Positions 6,254 to 6,592 of a stretch of 6,592 nt of DNA are shown in pieces; position 1 is the first letter of the stretch; every line of letters begins with the position of its first letter. The DNA comes from Alphaproteobacteria bacterium (lineage in GTDB: Bacteria; Pseudomonadota; Alphaproteobacteria; Rhodobacterales; Rhodobacteraceae). Made by a program: the position numbers and the translations under genes. The notes beneath the pieces were generated by a model. That model did no database searches. It had not been told where the DNA came from and saw only the letters and a list, made by a program, of their open reading frames with translations. The stretch lies in assembly GCA_030424705.1 (NCBI GenBank), contig JAUHWJ010000117.1, positions 1 through 6,592 on the forward strand. The letters run 5' to 3'.

Positions 6254-6592
6254 ATGGCTTTCAAGTCGATCGTCACCGTCTGGGACGGCAAGGAGGAGAG
6301 CCGCGCCGCCCTGCGCGCCGCCGCGCGGCTGGCCGGGGATGCGTCCGGCCATCTCGACATTCTTTGCCTCGGGCTCGACCGGACCCCGGTCGGCTACTAC
6401 TCCGATGCGGCGATGGAGGTGCTGGACAGTTTCCATAAGGCGGCGGTCAACGAGGCGGAGACGCGCGCGGCCGAGGCGCGCCGCCTGATGCAGGCGGAGG
6501 ACGTCTCCTGGGCGGTCAGAACCTCCGCCGTCCGCTACGCCGAGATCGGCCGCGCGGTGGGCGACGCCGCCTGGCATCAGGATCTCGTGGTC
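6254..6592 (+). CDS. Universal stress protein (UspA family), N-terminal part (cut by window edge)
   Basis: The reading frame is open from the ATG at 6254 to the window end, giving 113 residues with no stop. AGGAGG at 6240-6245, 8 nt upstream, fixes the start. The protein opens with [12 protein letters not shown], the first beta strand of a Usp fold ending near the nucleotide-site Asp (Asp11). A helix follows ([14 protein letters not shown]), then the second strand [10 protein letters not shown] and a long Ala/Glu-rich helix (about 52-81). The next strand, [11 protein letters not shown], and the helix [18 protein letters not shown] lead towards the G-x2-G-x9-G-(S/T) ATP-binding loop, which would lie beyond the edge. 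It is therefore not possible to say whether it binds ATP or has one or two Usp domains. Its divergent pairing with ccoN over an FNR-type box suggests a role in low-oxygen adaptation. Confidence 0.85.
   Translation, partial: MAFKSIVTVWDGKEESRAALRAAARLAGDASGHLDILCLGLDRTPVGYYSDAAMEVLDSFHKAAVNEAETRAAEARRLMQAEDVSWAVRTSAVRYAEIGRAVGDAAWHQDLVV

Noticed and set aside
6095..6577. N-terminal extension of ccoN by 161 codons to an upstream ATG
   Set aside because: The extension would cover the FNR-type box and overlap the stress protein gene. It lacks membrane-protein character, and the start at 6094 has a good ribosome binding site and gives the normal CcoN length.
1..6592. tRNA, rRNA, CRISPR array, insertion sequence or integration site
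   Set aside because: Scanning by eye shows no regularly spaced repeats, no transposase-like frame, no terminal inverted repeats and no tRNA-like cloverleaf. Genes account for nearly all of the window and no gap exceeds 160 bases.

Overview
The window looks like a piece of chromosome from an alphaproteobacterium, most likely of the order Rhodobacterales. The DNA is very GC-rich. It carries a canonical ccoNOQP operon for a cbb3-type cytochrome c oxidase, divergent from a universal stress protein gene with an FNR-type box between them. It also carries a surface protein with a VPLPA-type variant of the PEP-CTERM sorting signal, which is typical of this order.

Layout from left to right. Positions 1-45 (minus strand) hold only the first 15 codons of a peptide deformylase gene (def). 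Just upstream of it in the same direction is an unrecognised 338-residue membrane protein gene (77-1093). Divergent from that, after a 66 bp gap, is a small ATC-hydrolase-family gene (1160-1639). A relatively AT-rich 155 bp spacer leads into a secreted VPLPA-CTERM protein (1795-2625). A perfect 26 bp GC palindrome (2633-2658) separates this gene from the convergent end of the oxidase operon. From 6094 down to 2665 the minus strand carries ccoN, ccoO, ccoQ and ccoP, tightly packed with 10 nt gaps and one ATGA overlap. The last 159 bp intergenic stretch holds the FNR/FixK-type site. It is followed by the start of a universal stress protein gene on the plus strand that runs off the end.

How the genes work together. 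CcoN is the haem-copper catalytic subunit. CcoO (one haem c) and CcoP (two haems c) carry electrons from the cytochrome pool to it, and CcoQ is the small accessory subunit. The complex is a high-affinity terminal oxidase for low oxygen. The FNR-type box between ccoN and the stress protein gene fits joint induction when oxygen falls. The left part (def, membrane protein, ATC-hydrolase-like protein, VPLPA-CTERM protein) has no obvious functional link to the oxidase.

Most of the window is well-known biology. I do not see a clearly new multi-gene system. The leads most worth a second look are the four-cysteine tail of CcoQ, the VPLPA-CTERM protein with no sorting enzyme nearby, and the uncharacterised membrane protein divergent from the ATC-hydrolase-like gene.
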